DNA of 64,000 bases, from NCBI GenBank assembly GCA_036345935.2, contig JADWOT020000002.1, positions 17,186,723 through 17,250,722 of the forward strand, read 5' to 3'. Positions 12,901 to 24,600 of the stretch are shown in pieces (the first letter of the stretch is position 1; each line of letters begins with the position of its first letter). The position numbers were made by a program, and so were the translations under genes. This stretch comes from Taenia hydatigena. Taxonomy: Eukaryota > Platyhelminthes > Cestoda > Cyclophyllidea > Taeniidae. The notes below the pieces were generated by a model that was not told the origin of the DNA, searched no databases, and was given only the letters and a program-made list of their open reading frames with translations.

Positions 12901-13375
12901 CACTGCCTTCGGTCCCAGGCTGCTAATTGGGCTAGATTGAATACCATTTGAGAGACACTACGAATCGAGTTGAGATATGAATTAGGTTTTTACAAGGAAT
13001 AAAAGACAACTTCTTTCACGTTCATCTCGAATACACTGGCAGGCTCTACCAGGGAATCCGGTTGCGTTCTGCCAAAAGTTATCTGTTATGGTGGACGATT
13101 TTGAAAAAAAAATAGATCTTAGGTGCATGGTAACCACAGTGATTATTTGGATATGACAAACGATGTCTATGTTGCTGTTATTACTACGCACGTGGTGTAG
13201 AATCTCAATTCTTGCCTTGCAAATGAACGATTGTCGGCTGGTGAGAAAGCCACGTATCTGCTTCAAAGGAATCGGCAACACGTTTGCTTTCCTCCTGATT
13301 ATAAGAGCCAAGTAAAGGGAAGGAAGTACAATCTCATACATAGGTTTGGCTTTCTGTGACTCAACAGCGTTTATT
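9940..13375 (+). repeat. R1 repeat, copy B (most complete)
   Basis: This is the longest R1 copy. Its 5' 600 bases match the inverted left copy and the D copy, and the remainder matches copy A. No terminal repeats, tRNA-like box or polymerase, integrase or transposase motif was recognised, so the type of repeat is unknown. The longest internal frame (minus, 12,982-13,389, 135 codons) is not open in copy A and is probably chance. Confidence 0.7.
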
Positions 13376-13499
13376 AAAACATAAAGCATCGAAATTGCGC
13401 AAAAAGTGATGGGTGGTTATTTTCGTGGAATGGATTATTGAAAGCAAATTGTCAAATTGAATTAACAAAACAGGACGCAACGCCAACTATTTCATATTT

Positions 13500-14545
13500 G
13501 GGTGCTAACAAGCATCATATCTAGGCTGTGGACAAGATCAGTCAATCATAGCTGTAATGATCGCGTTACTATCTACCTATTGCAGGTAGTGCAGATCTCC
13601 ATAAAATAAAGAGGAGCGGAAGATGAGTACGATCTTTGGAATGTGCTGAAAGTCAGTTACATATCCGATGATCCCTGACAAGGACAGGAATGGACATAAA
13701 AGTAGAAACGCCATCAGAGTGTGGAGGTTGTACACAAAGCACCTTTCATTGTCTACTCAACTGTTTCCTTCCACTCTGTGGCTCTTGGGACCCACAATGA
13801 GAAGTTGATTTACAAGATGAGAACGTGTCTTTGTAGTATGAATTAGAGTTGCTGGTGATCGGTGGTGCAGAACGGATTTGGCACAACAGACACTGGTCAT
13901 ATGATAGCTTTTGTGAAATATCGGTTTCAGCTTTGAGCATGTGAACTTTGACGATGAGCAGGAAACTTCAATAACAAAGGCAAAGTCGCGTGTTGCAATA
14001 TGGGAAGCAGGCATAAAATTATGATGATCTGCTGGTCATGCAAAACCACTAATTTTGAGCTCCGTCTCTTCAAACAAATGTTGCCTACGATTCCATATGA
14101 TTTTACATGAATTATTGAGAGAATGGCAGTTAGGAGTCTGTGGGTTCATCAAACGTGTGAATCTTGATGTCGCATGGAATTGTGGAAGTAATGACTAGGC
14201 TTTCATGGAAAATCATGCTGTTCAGTGGACGTCATCATCATGAACCAATAGCAATGCTGCCAACGATTATAGCTCAAAAATTTTGCGGTTTCATGACTCT
14301 GAAATTTATTGATGTCTTGTAAATAGAAAAGTGAGAGACGCATAGGAAATCGAAAAGACCAACAGAGAGCAATGGAACCCAAATAATGCACCATTTGTTC
14401 TTTGACATCGTAAGGGTTAGTTTGCAGGTCAACTCAGATGCTCATCAAAGGCATCATGGCCACCAGCATGAAGCATAATATCCGACATGAAATACCAATT
14501 GACTGCAGACATATTTTAGAGTTGTTTTGCCCTTCTCCACTTGCT
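13500..14545 (+). repeat. R1 repeat, copy C with internal deletions
   Basis: Near 13,520 it starts with the R1 5' landmark ctgtggacaagatcagtcaa. It then skips to the part matching about 10,680, continues to about 14,400, skips again, and ends with a segment matching 11,840-11,960 (the gaaataccaattgac run). It lies about 120 bases beyond the end of copy B in the same orientation, so B and C form a head-to-tail pair. Confidence 0.65.
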
Positions 14546-15489
14546 ATATATATTGCCTAATTAGTTCTCAATGTCAGGCAAGAGGCGTTTTAGCGATTGC
14601 TCTTCTTTCTTCAGAACCGTCGTCATCCTCCTTCGAGGATGAAGTGGATTCTCTGAAACAGCATAACAATCATCACCCTGACTCCTTCATTGAAAAAACA
14701 AAGAAGAGTAATCCTTGCATGGCAACACTCTATTCGCTGTACGAAAATGAAAGACAAGGAGGAGAACTTTAGCGGGACATCTGTGGCACCTTGCTGTGAA
14801 TTGACTAGAGGATTTGATTGAGTGAAAGACCACAATCTAGCTACTCAAATGAGTACATTTGTCTGAGAAGCTGAGTAAATGACAGGTAGGCACAGAGTGA
14901 CGTCGCACAGACGAATCTTACTATCCGACATCATCATCAAGTCACCGAAAAGTCAAAAGTGCCATGTGGCTGGGTCATCGATTGTCGTGGCGAAGACAAC
15001 ATGACTGCATTGCAGAGAAACCTACAGAGAGGTAGTATCTGCCTATGCCAACCTCAAGCATTGCACCATGGGATGCTACGTTCAATCTTTTCCATGGTGA
15101 ACTGCAAAGCTGAGCATCTACTCTGCCTCCTTGCCTGCTATAAGATGCACGCCTGAGTGATCATAGAGCAGTGTCATCGTCTGTAAGACCAAGCAAGTGC
15201 AATCAATTTGCACACAAGAGCAAAGGAGGCTTGGTAACCACACCTCACCGTGATGAAGTGAGCATTCAGCTCCCCTTCTCCGACACTCTGGCACCCCCGT
15301 TGTCCAAAAGGACATTTTGCGGTGGAAGAAGATGTAATGGTCTCTTATCTCAACTCTCCTCTGTCGACTCTGTGTCTCCTTCATCGCACACAATATGAAG
15401 GGATTGCTCTGAACAGCATTTGACATACTGATGTAGTAGCTAAAGAAAAAATTACGCAGCATTTGAGTTGAGTAGGATGTGAGCTTGCG
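14546..15489. other. No recognised gene; one old repeat segment
   Basis: No supported coding sequence. The stretch 15,230-15,335 weakly matches 50,975-51,075 in direct orientation; both start taaccacacctca and end near a gcattttgc or acattttgc segment. Frames of 65-81 codons overlap on opposite strands and lack motifs. Confidence 0.5.
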
Positions 15490-15720
15490 ACCGGTGACAC
15501 GGTCGTGTGCTTCGGGACACGGTAGCCTTTGCTCTGTAGCTCTCGCGTGGTATCCACACACCTCACGTAGTCTTCCATGTGTGCTCTTCAAGCACAAAGC
15601 CGCGCTCCCTGCTCGCATCCTAAGTGAACGCATGGTCCACATTGAGGAGCAGTTTTGTGACACACCTCTCATCCCTTCTTCCATCCTTTCAGCCCTGAAG
15701 TAATCACCATCCTTTCTCAA
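15490..15720 (-). repeat. R3 dispersed repeat, copy 1
   Basis: On the minus strand this resembles 19,690-19,930. Both carry a gaaaggrtggtga segment, then ggatgcgagcag, a gc-ttgtgcttgaag segment, catggaaga and tgtgtgg in the same order and spacing. It explains the similar translations inside the two longest frames of this part of the window (minus 15,118-15,783, 221 codons; plus 19,663-20,259, 198 codons): both contain ALCLK then HGR then VCG. Outside the repeat the two frames share nothing, so a mobile or duplicated non-coding repeat is more likely than a gene. Confidence 0.5.
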
Positions 15721-15783
15721 CAGGACAATAAGTAGCAAAGAAAGAGGAAAAAAGAGCGAATAAAAAAAGTGTGTCACTTTCAT

Positions 15784-18700
15784 CGACTGTTTTTAGTCAT
15801 CAAACCAAGCACAGGATGTTAATGCGCATTCTGCAACTGCAGCCACCACCCGCCTGCTCTGCACTTTTACCTTTGATTCATCCTTAGCTCGTATCTTAAC
15901 CTGGTTTGGAGTGAACTGTCCTTAAATGAACCTCCGCTGCGTGACAGGTAGGAAGAAAGTTGATACAATTAACCCTTCATATGACAGCAAATACTCATCG
16001 TACAGCCAAGTTTGAGACCAGAACCTTTTCCATCTGTCAATTGGTGGCATGAACTGACCTTTGGTCAGCAGCATTGAACACCCTCAAGGAATGCGCTTAC
16101 ACCTGCCCACCTTTATGGGTCATTTTTGCACCACGAGAGGCTTCCTACAATTTACTTGACCACTTGCAGCTGCTAAAAGCCTTTGTTAGACTAAAGAATT
16201 CAGACCCCTTTTTCCAGAATGCCGACCCGGAATCAAAAAGACGCCAGAGACTCTAATAAACCTTCTGCTTTTTCCTCTTCTTTGTCCTCCTTATCCTCTA
16301 TCCCTTTACACTATGGCATAATAGCACGATTCATGCAAAAACTTTATCACATTGTACCTTTTTTCATCTACATGTGATTAGCGTCGGGTGGAAGATAATG
16401 TGAGTAGGCATGAGGGGCGCGACAGCCGCCTCTGTTACTTTCCTTGTGTAAAATCATCAGCTAGAAGTGATGCACACTGGTAGTACCTGCAGCCACAGTC
16501 AGTGAAGTCTTTTCTGTCAGTCAACGAAGGAGCTGTAGTGCCAACTAATTGCACATGCAAACGTCTGTATTGATGTCCTCACAACGAGATTGGCAACGTT
16601 GATAAAAGTAAAGAACACATTTGGCATCATCAAAGGGTGACTGTGGCATACTCAATCGGCATGTCAAACGAGCATCACACGTCGTCGGCAGTAAAACATG
16701 GACAAGGTGTCTGGTTAATCATCGATCCACCGACTGAGAGAAGCAATGGCAAGTGGCGTATGTGATTACCCCTAGCATTCGAGACATTCATGGAATCGGA
16801 ATGCAACCGATAGAGGAGTATTGTCTAACAAAATCTCTAGCACTGCTATCCTCAATCAACGTAAATTCCTCCAGTCTACAAACTGCCTGATGGCTTGATC
16901 ACTGGCAAGTCCTGTTGGCCGATGGACAGTTACACTCTAGCCTTTGATTTCAGCCTAATGGTCTACCTATTGACAGGCTAATCAGCTGTCCGACTTGCAC
17001 CTTAGTCGACGCAGACACAATTTAACACTTGTGCCCTCCAAAATTGCACTTGAGGTATCATAAATACTTTAAATATCAGGTAGTCATCCCACATCCATCC
17101 CCAAAAAAGCCCAGAAATGCGCTTCAATCAGTAACTGTTGCCAAATTTGGTGTTACGACGTCATCTCGCATTCAGCTACCACTCCCTCGTCAAATAGCAA
17201 TCAGCAGTACGATCACTAGGCCGTGTCTCACCTACTTATATCGCCTCACCCACCTAATTCGACTATCCTATTAATTTGTAGTGCTCTCAATAATCCACTA
17301 GTCATCCGGCCAGCTAGTCATGTTAATGTTCAAGTAAGAGGACTGATTTGGTTTTAATTAGTTGTCATCAAAGTTGTCGACTAACTAGAAAAAGGTGTCG
17401 GTGCAAGTGGGCTTCCTTGAAGGTAGTCATACACGGTAGGCCGGATAGGAGAGAATTTGGTTTTTGTTCACTTCGGTAGCGTTTTCATATCACCGCAATC
17501 AAGATTCCCCTCTGCTGCAGTCTAACAGCCACCATGTGGTCGCTAAGCTGCTGGAGAACCAAGGCAGACCAAATGATCCACTCGGTTTTCTATCCCACCA
17601 AATAAGCAACAGTTTGAGGTGGATCACCGGTAGACAATACATAAGTGTTCCACTCACACGTAGGTGATTCAGGTGAAACTGCGGCTTTTAAACACACTAT
17701 GAAAAAAACAGATCCCGACAAATGGAACCAAATCAATTTACATGCCAAGTTTATGGGATTCTCTTACTGGAGTTGTTTAGGATCCATTGGTAAAATCACC
17801 CTGTGGAGAAACGAAAGGTGGGTGATTCGAAGTGCGGAAAGTCTGCAGCGACTGTCCATATCTCGTGAAGTATTTTATTGCCATGCAATCATCACAACAC
17901 CATTTGATTTGAGATGAAGCAGCCAATCAACAGGTAGCCTCATGCTTTAATTGACGCGGACAGCTATCACTAGAGTTATCCTTTTGCTTAGCATTCGCTG
18001 CCATGCACGCACGTGATGTTCAAGTCATCTTCTTCGTTGCAGTGTAAGTTGTTGAGTGGTTTAACAGTCGAACCACCCACTTGACCAATAAACAATCCAA
18101 GTGACCAACAGTTTGAATAGGGATTATTCCTTGCCAGCAGCTATGGCACATTGCCTACGTTCTCTGAAGTGCGTAGACTAGCATCTCGATCGGTTGATGC
18201 TGTCTATAACAACCTCACAGTCAAAAGTGAATGTGGCTCCAGATTGATAAGCTGTTCAGCATATTGGTTCATTTAATGGTAACAACCTGCTTCTCTTGGT
18301 TATCCAATGGGTACGTTATGCTCCCAACAATCTAGTAGCCAGTCAGTCATTTGGATCGGATTCAAAAGCTGTTGCTGATAGCCTGACTAGGCGACCAACC
18401 AATTACCCATCTAACCAACATCCCAAATTAAGATATGGATAGGCCATGGAAATGGCTTTGCTAAAATGACCTTTCGAGTGTGCTGCGTCGCCTCCTTCTC
18501 CTATGTTCAGGCAAGCCATTTATTGGTAAAACGGGACATTTTGGAGTGAATTGTAAGCTCGGCTGCCAGCGATCAAAGAATGTCGTTTTCGCTAATGCCA
18601 CACAAACCTTAAATGATGACAACTGCGGAAACCCTCTTTACTGTGTCGGCAACCTTGCTCTAAGTCACATGAGAGGGCGCCGAATGGAGCAAATGACGCG

Positions 18701-19689
18701 AAAATGTAGTTTAAGTTGCTCTGATGTGGAAACGCAGCAGCTGATGACATTGTTGAATGACTTCAACCTCGTTTATCTATTCCTCGGCACTCATGCAGAT
18801 TTGATGCCTGACCGATTACTCTAGTTTTGCTTGCCATTGATGGCATTTCGACGACCTTATTCAAGGGCTGAAGTAGTCGAGCCTCGAGAAATTTGCAGGT
18901 GGAAGTGATCAAATGAGTTGTTGGGTGCCCTTTCTTTACGATGCATCATATAAGTCAAAGTAGAATTCTACTCATTGTAGCATTTGATATCGGGATACTG
19001 ACAAGTCAGTGTGGATCAAGCAGCGTAGCCTAGATGAACAATGCCAACGACACTAAAATGGTGGGGTATTTTTGGCGTTCCGACACATTAAAATGCTGGA
19101 ATGACCCCTCGTACTCTGCAACACATCTGCTATGTCTTACTGATGCTGGCATTTTGAATTAAAGGATTTGATAAGTCCACCCTAACGAAGTTGCTTTGTC
19201 AGGCTACAGATAGTACGCGCGAGAGATAGCCAATGGTGGCAGCTGTAAGTAGAGGTTTCCAAACGGTGCTGGGCTTTTACCAAATTGACAGCTTTGAGCA
19301 ACTGTAAGAGATCACTGGGGCAAGCGGGTATAAGTGCATGTCTTGGAAGTGTTCGATGTCTTACTGACCACAGGGCCAAATCATGACACCAGCTGACCGA
19401 GGCACAAGATTCTGATCTCGCGCTTGTCGTATGAAAGGCAATCGTACATGCTTTCCTCCTTCTCGTCAAGCAGCTGAGGTTTATTTAAGGGCGGTTCACG
19501 CCATAACAGTTAAAGCACGAGCAAAGGGTGAAGTGTAGTTGCAGAATGCTATTACTGCAAAGCACCTATGCGCATTGGCACCCTGTGCTTGGCTTACTAA
19601 CTTGAAGCAGTCGATTAGAATAAGCGCTATACATTCCAGCAGTCCTCTCTGGAGACCAGTTAATGACACACTGCTTTCATTTTCCCTTC
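15784..19689. other. No recognised gene
   Basis: No supported coding sequence, RNA gene or intact mobile element. The longest frame is 114 codons (plus, 18,480-18,824), begins at GTG and shows no known motif. Confidence 0.5.
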
Positions 19690-19930
19690 CCCTTCTCCCG
19701 CTTGCTGTCCCGTTGGGAAAGGGTGGTGAATTGCGATGGTAATTGCCTCAAGGCGTTAAAGATGAGAGCAAAGTGGAGGCTCACAATAATCCTCTTCAAA
19801 GTAGACTGTGCTTTCACTCAGGATGCGAGCAGAAGCACGGCATTGTGCTTGAAGGACCTGCATGGAAGACCAGGGGTGGTGTGTGGGTCCTACGTTGGTG
19901 TTAGGAATCTGCATGAAATTTGCACAGCAC
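19690..19930 (+). repeat. R3 dispersed repeat, copy 2
   Basis: The partner of 15,490-15,720 in inverted orientation. A weaker third match of about 100 bases starts near 20,290; both have a ctccattccc or ttcccttccc run followed by a g-atggt-attg segment. The repeat class is unknown. Confidence 0.5.
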
Positions 19931-21299
19931 TGCTTACCTGTGTGTCAAAGTCAAAGGGACGGATCACTCACCTTCATCACCCATACCCAACCTTTTTAGG
20001 CCCATCTCACTGCATTCTCGTCTGCACAATGCCCGTCTCCAGGTTACTGTTGCCACATGGCGTGGAGACTTCTCCAGTGTACACACATCGTTATGCACTT
20101 GCCCACAGTGACTGCAATGTCGAATGCGTAGCCCAATCATACTACCAGACAGCCACCACACCTCAGTCACTTGACCAAATCCCCACATGTTCAGGGTTAT
20201 GTAATACGTCATTTATCTCAGATGATCACTCAGACTCCTATCCAGAGGTCGGTTCTTGAATTCAGACAATGGGTCCAAATTCACGTCTTTTTACCTGCAT
20301 ATTGACTAGGGATCTGGTGCTGCTCCGTTCTTCTCCATTCCCAATTATTACCTTTCTGTAAAAAGGCGGCGGATCGCAATGGTGATTGAACAAAGGTCCT
20401 GCTTTTAGGTACCATTTTGAGCTTTTCTGGCCAGAGATGACCCCTTGTGTCTTTTAAGTAAAAGTTGCAGCTTGTTAAAATGGAGTCCACGTTCAGTGCT
20501 ATGGACCCACTCCAATCTCATCGTTGTCAATGCCCACCACTCACACTTCACCATAAAATGCAGGGAATAGCACAGTGTGGATGTAGAGATGGACCCACTT
20601 AACCAACATATCAACAGGCAATCCCTTTACACTTTGAGTACATACTATTTCGTGAGAAGACAAGACAGTGATTGAGGTTTGCAAAGTTTGTTGCTAAGAG
20701 AACGGAGGCATTTGGCCACACAATCACATAGCGAAGTACAATTAAATGTCTGCAATGCTAATGGAGTGCAGCACTACACCAGTGGAAGAGGTGGATTTCG
20801 CCGCAAGTCCACAAAGGGGCATTAGGTATATTACAGCAGGCATAGGAAACACAGCACTAATAATGAAAATGTTAGATCCTTACGAATGTGGTGGGAATGA
20901 TACGTGGACAGAGTAAAAGTTGCTGATAACGTTGCAATGTAAATGGAGATTGACGGCTCGAAGTAATTGTGGCATCACGGATTGCTTGCCTAAAGTGAGG
21001 AAAAAAGTGACACTTTCTGAGGTAGATTTGCAAACAGGATGAGTAAGGAAAGTAAGACTGTCTGCATCTTAAGCTTTTTTAAAGCAAATAATAATACGCG
21101 CCTCGAATTGAGCGTAGAAAGCGTAAAATCACTAATTGACTAACGAATGGCCTCGAAACCATGAGGTAGTCAAGGGCTTATTAAGCTTGCTACTTCTTTT
21201 AATTTATAGGAACATCGCAATACCCATGATAATCATAACAAAATATTGTATTCTGATCTCCCAAAATGCACCATTGTGCCATTCGTTTGACATTGGCAA
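19931..21299. other. No recognised gene
   Basis: Apart from the weak R3-like segment near 20,290-20,400, nothing could be assigned. Frames of up to 82 codons overlap on both strands without motifs. Confidence 0.5.
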
Positions 21300-21650
21300 T
21301 TAAGTTCTGTGTGAGTTGGTCCCTGCTCTTCAAAGAGGACATTTCTTGAACATCGGGCCTATTCGACATGTGCTCCTATTTCATTCTGCATTATAGAGAC
21401 GAATTCTCAACTTTGGCATTAGATCTACAGCTCGTGGGCTTCCATTCCTGAAGCAAACACGTCTTTTTCTTCTTCTTCTTCTTCACTGCGCACACCACTA
21501 TCTTCCAGACCCTCACAAGTTGCCCTCTTCTCATAGCCGCATCCATCAAGATATGTAAGTTTGTATGTATTTATTTCGCCAAAAAGGCAAAATAGAAAAC
21601 AAAGAAGACATACCAGAGAATCGACACAACATAAAAGGTGGAAAAGTTGA
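21300..21650 (+). repeat. R2 repeat, right partial copy
   Basis: This matches the 3' third of R2. The catcaagatatgt segment near 21,545 and the tgtatttatttcgccaaaaag segment near 21,568-21,587 have counterparts on the minus strand of the left copy near 2,630 and 2,600. A (TTC)6 run at 21,467-21,484 is specific to this copy. It lies downstream of the VAL pseudogene, as the left R2 lies downstream of the VAL gene. Confidence 0.65.
21467..21484. repeat. (TTC)6 microsatellite
   Basis: Six perfect TTC units inside the right R2 copy; absent from the corresponding place in the other copies. Confidence 0.85.
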
Positions 21651-21964
21651 AAAATGTGGTAAGATCACTTAAGGAAATAGCGATTGATTCACAGCACATA
21701 ATTTTGGCTACAGCCAGTACATATAGCACGCAATTACTCCTTATATACCACACAGGCTGGAACAGTTACATTTTTGTGATAGCTTCTCAACTGTTCAACG
21801 CATTGGTTGCGGTAACATATCCATTCACTAGGGCATTCGCTGCAGCTGAGTCCTTGCTTGTATGGTAGCTGATACTATGCGTATCTAATTTTAAAGGAAT
21901 GCGCACGTAGCCGTGCATCGATAGGCTTCTCATCGGTCACACGATCAGACGAAACCGAACTTAC

Positions 21965-22729
21965 GGAGGGCTGTAGGCACACACAATCAAATATTGTGGA
22001 TCCTTTAATTTAGGCACAAGGCCATCACATTGATCCATTGCACAGCCCACCTCATTTGTGGTTGCCCACACCATCTTTTCAGATAGAGAGAAAGGCATGA
22101 CAAGACGCACCATCTTGTACTAAGCCATTCATTATCACACCATCATGTACATGACTCCACTCGGCATTTTAAGTAGACACTCAGTAGTAAGGAGTGAGTG
22201 GCTTCGCTGTGTAGATTGGATTGCATCCACACTCTGCATTTCATGAGTGACACACACACACACACACAATTTCCTCACCTGTGTGTAGTGAATACAGGAC
22301 CCTCAGTAATGTTTGGCTTTTTGCCACTAACAACGACGAAATTTTGTGCAGCCACATGGTAAGGCCACATGAAATGTCTTGGGAAGTTGCACTGCCAGAT
22401 CCAACGTTCTGTCAGACCCTCCAATTCTTTCGATTACCTCTACACAATGAACATTCACATGCCAAACAGATTATAGTGTCAGCACATGTCTGGTGAACCA
22501 CGTAGGTGTTGGGAGCGAACATACCAATAGTCGCATATTGCTGGCGGATGGTTCTTGTTCAACCGGTGTGGGTAGATAACAGGCCACCATGGCGATGACA
22601 GTGATGAGGCTGAAGACCACCTTCACAAAGAGACCTGACATAGCGAAAAGTGTGCAGAGCAACAGTTGAGGATGATGATGGTGAGAGATGCTAAGTAATG
22701 AAAAACTCACCATTCCGTGTGTACATCAT
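21965..22729 (-). pseudogene. VAL pseudogene (CAP/SCP-TAPS), inverted duplicate
   Basis: Four remnants of VAL exons 1-4 lie at 22711-22729, 22525-22634, 22279-22439 and 21965-22074, all with intact GT-AG junctions. The signal-peptide exon is almost unchanged. Five lesions are visible. A 42-bp in-frame deletion in exon 2 removes the helix with the tetrad His. The second codon of exon 3 is TAA (22,434-22,436). Exon 3 is 161 bp instead of 222, a frameshifting 61-bp loss that removes the tetrad Glu and most of the cysteine-rich segment. The HYTQ motif is broken at the same deletion. Exon 5 (Cys-rich tail) is absent, homology ending near 21,885. Exon 4 remains open and well conserved, including WATT, EVGCAM, QC and PQYLI. 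A transcript could still make a short signal-peptide product, but not a CAP domain. Confidence 0.88.
22251..22268. repeat. (CA)9 microsatellite in VAL pseudogene intron 3
   Basis: Nine CA units just after the exon 3 donor. On the gene strand this is a GT run; the functional copy has only a short gtgtgtgtg there. Confidence 0.85.
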
Positions 22730-22766
22730 CGGGGCAAAGGGGCTGGGAGGGCGAGATAATCCCACC

Positions 22767-22774
22767 TATTTATA
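22767..22774 (-). promoter_or_regulatory. TATA-like element of the VAL pseudogene
   Basis: On the minus strand this reads tataaata, 37 bases upstream of the pseudogene's first ATG. This is the same distance as the aataaata element of the intact gene. Confidence 0.45.
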
Positions 22775-23439
22775 CGTAAATCATGGGGTGTGGTGTGATA
22801 TGATTGGAAGTGGTGTAATCAAACAATCTATGGCATCACACTGGTTGGGATAATCTCCCCTACTCATGGTCCAGGTCAAGCCGACTTTGAATTGTAGATC
22901 TGCTGATTGGACTTGCTCTCATTTCACATTTCCGATGTAATAGCAGACACAGTTTGCAGAGTAGGCGGATTTGAAAGGACTCAAGTGTTCTGATCCTAAT
23001 CATGTGATTCATAGGCACTGCAGTCACGTTTAGCTGCTTTCCGACAGTTCTAGTTTTAACAGACCAAATCACTGACAAGCAATCAGATTGCAGCACATTT
23101 ATGCAAAGATGATAGCATCGGGTGATACCCTACCTCACTATTTTAAATTTTACAACTTGTCTACACCTCACCCTCCATGATCACTAGTGCATTTTCTATG
23201 CCACAAAATGCACAATGGTCCCTTCTACTCAGTCTTTCATAGACAACACTCAGAGATTGGGGAAGGGGTTGCAATTTGCTCTCTGTGTTTATGATAGTTA
23301 ATGTCCCTCATTTGTCTCACTGCTATTGAATTAGGAAATGCCTATTTCGAGATAGCTTATGTAAGCGCGTGGCAAAACGATGACTATGGTAGGATTTACT
23401 GCATAACCAACAACATCTTCTTCTTAGATTAAAAAGAGT

Positions 23440-24600
23440 CTCGATTAAATTTTCCTTTCTCTCTACTTTACAAATGCTTAGCTCCTGTCAATGCTTTTTA
23501 GTGGCAGTGTCACGAAATGTGCCTTTGGCATTTGACACTGCTGAATGAACTGTCCATGCAGTTAGGAGCCAGCAAGACGTAAGTTTTGACGGCCTTTGCC
23601 TTGAGTCCTTCAGCTTCTTATTCAATGCGCCCATTACAGACTATTCAACGCTGCCATTTACGCTGATGTGTTCAGTGCCACTGCAGAGAGCTCTTTCTTC
23701 AATTCTGCCAATAAATTGAATGCCTTGTCTCTTAATTAACCAACTTTCACGCGAGAAACCACTTAATCATTTCTTTTAATTTCCTTATCGTTGGCAGAAG
23801 AAGGGTTGTGAGAACAGTTAACTGGAACACACTGAATTGATTTGACTCCAAATACGGTGAACAGTAGTGATAACCGTAGAGTTTAGCGTTTTGTCATCAT
23901 TTGTCTGATTTTGTTTTGAGCTTTGAATTGCTAAAATAAAAAATATGGCTTAAATGATGCGAGAATAAATTGTATTGAGGAGGTGGGGGGACATACAAGT
24001 TAAGACGTCATCGGTGTGTGGATGTTGTACACAAAGCATCCTTCGTTGTCTACTCAACTCTCTTTTCGCCCTCTAGCGCTTGAGATCGCACAACGACACG
24101 TGAATTTACAAGATGAGATCGTGTCTTCGTAGTATGAAGTAGAGTCGCTGGTGATTGGTGATGCAGAATGGGTATAGCACAACAGACGCAAGTCATATGA
24201 TGGCTTTTGTGAAGTGTCGGCTTCGACTCTGAGCCTATGACCGCAGACGATGGGGGTGGAAAGGGCGCTTGAGCAGGAATCTTCTATAAACAAAGTGAAG
24301 CTGTGCCGTGCAATATGGGAAGCAGACATACAATTACGATGATCTGTTGATCGTGTGGAACTATTAATTTTGAGCTTCGTCCCTTCAAACAAATGATATC
24401 CATGACCCCATGTGATTTGACATGGATTTTTTGAAGAAAAGCAGTTATGAGTTTGTGCATTCATCAAATATGTGAACTGCGGAAGTAATGGCAAAGCTTC
24501 CATGGGTTCACGCTGTTTTAGCGGACGTCATCTTCATGAAACAATAGCAATATTACCAGTAGTTAAACCTCAAAAATATTGTGGTTTCATGAATCCGTCC
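23440..24600 (+). repeat. R1 repeat, copy D
   Basis: The first 400 bases match the inverted left copy, with actgcagagagct and cagaagaagggttgtgag as landmarks. The rest matches copies A, B and C, including gatgcgagaat near 23,957, the acgtcatcggtgt segment near 24,005 and the ccgcagacgatggggg segment near 24,241 also seen in B. Homology stops near 24,600. It carries the longest minus-strand frame of the family (24,054-24,503, 149 codons). Confidence 0.7.

Noticed and set aside
12982..13389. 135-codon minus ORF at the end of R1 copy B
   Set aside because: It lies in a repeat, and the matching part of copy A (about 6,310-6,620) does not keep the frame.
15118..15783. 221-codon minus ORF, the longest in the window
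   Set aside because: No domain, an implausible composition, and its only similarity is to a repeat shared with 19,690-19,930; outside the repeat nothing supports coding.
19663..20259. 198-codon plus ORF
   Set aside because: Openness is partly explained by the R3 repeat and Cys/Thr-rich low-information sequence; no motif, and other overlapping frames are nearly as long.
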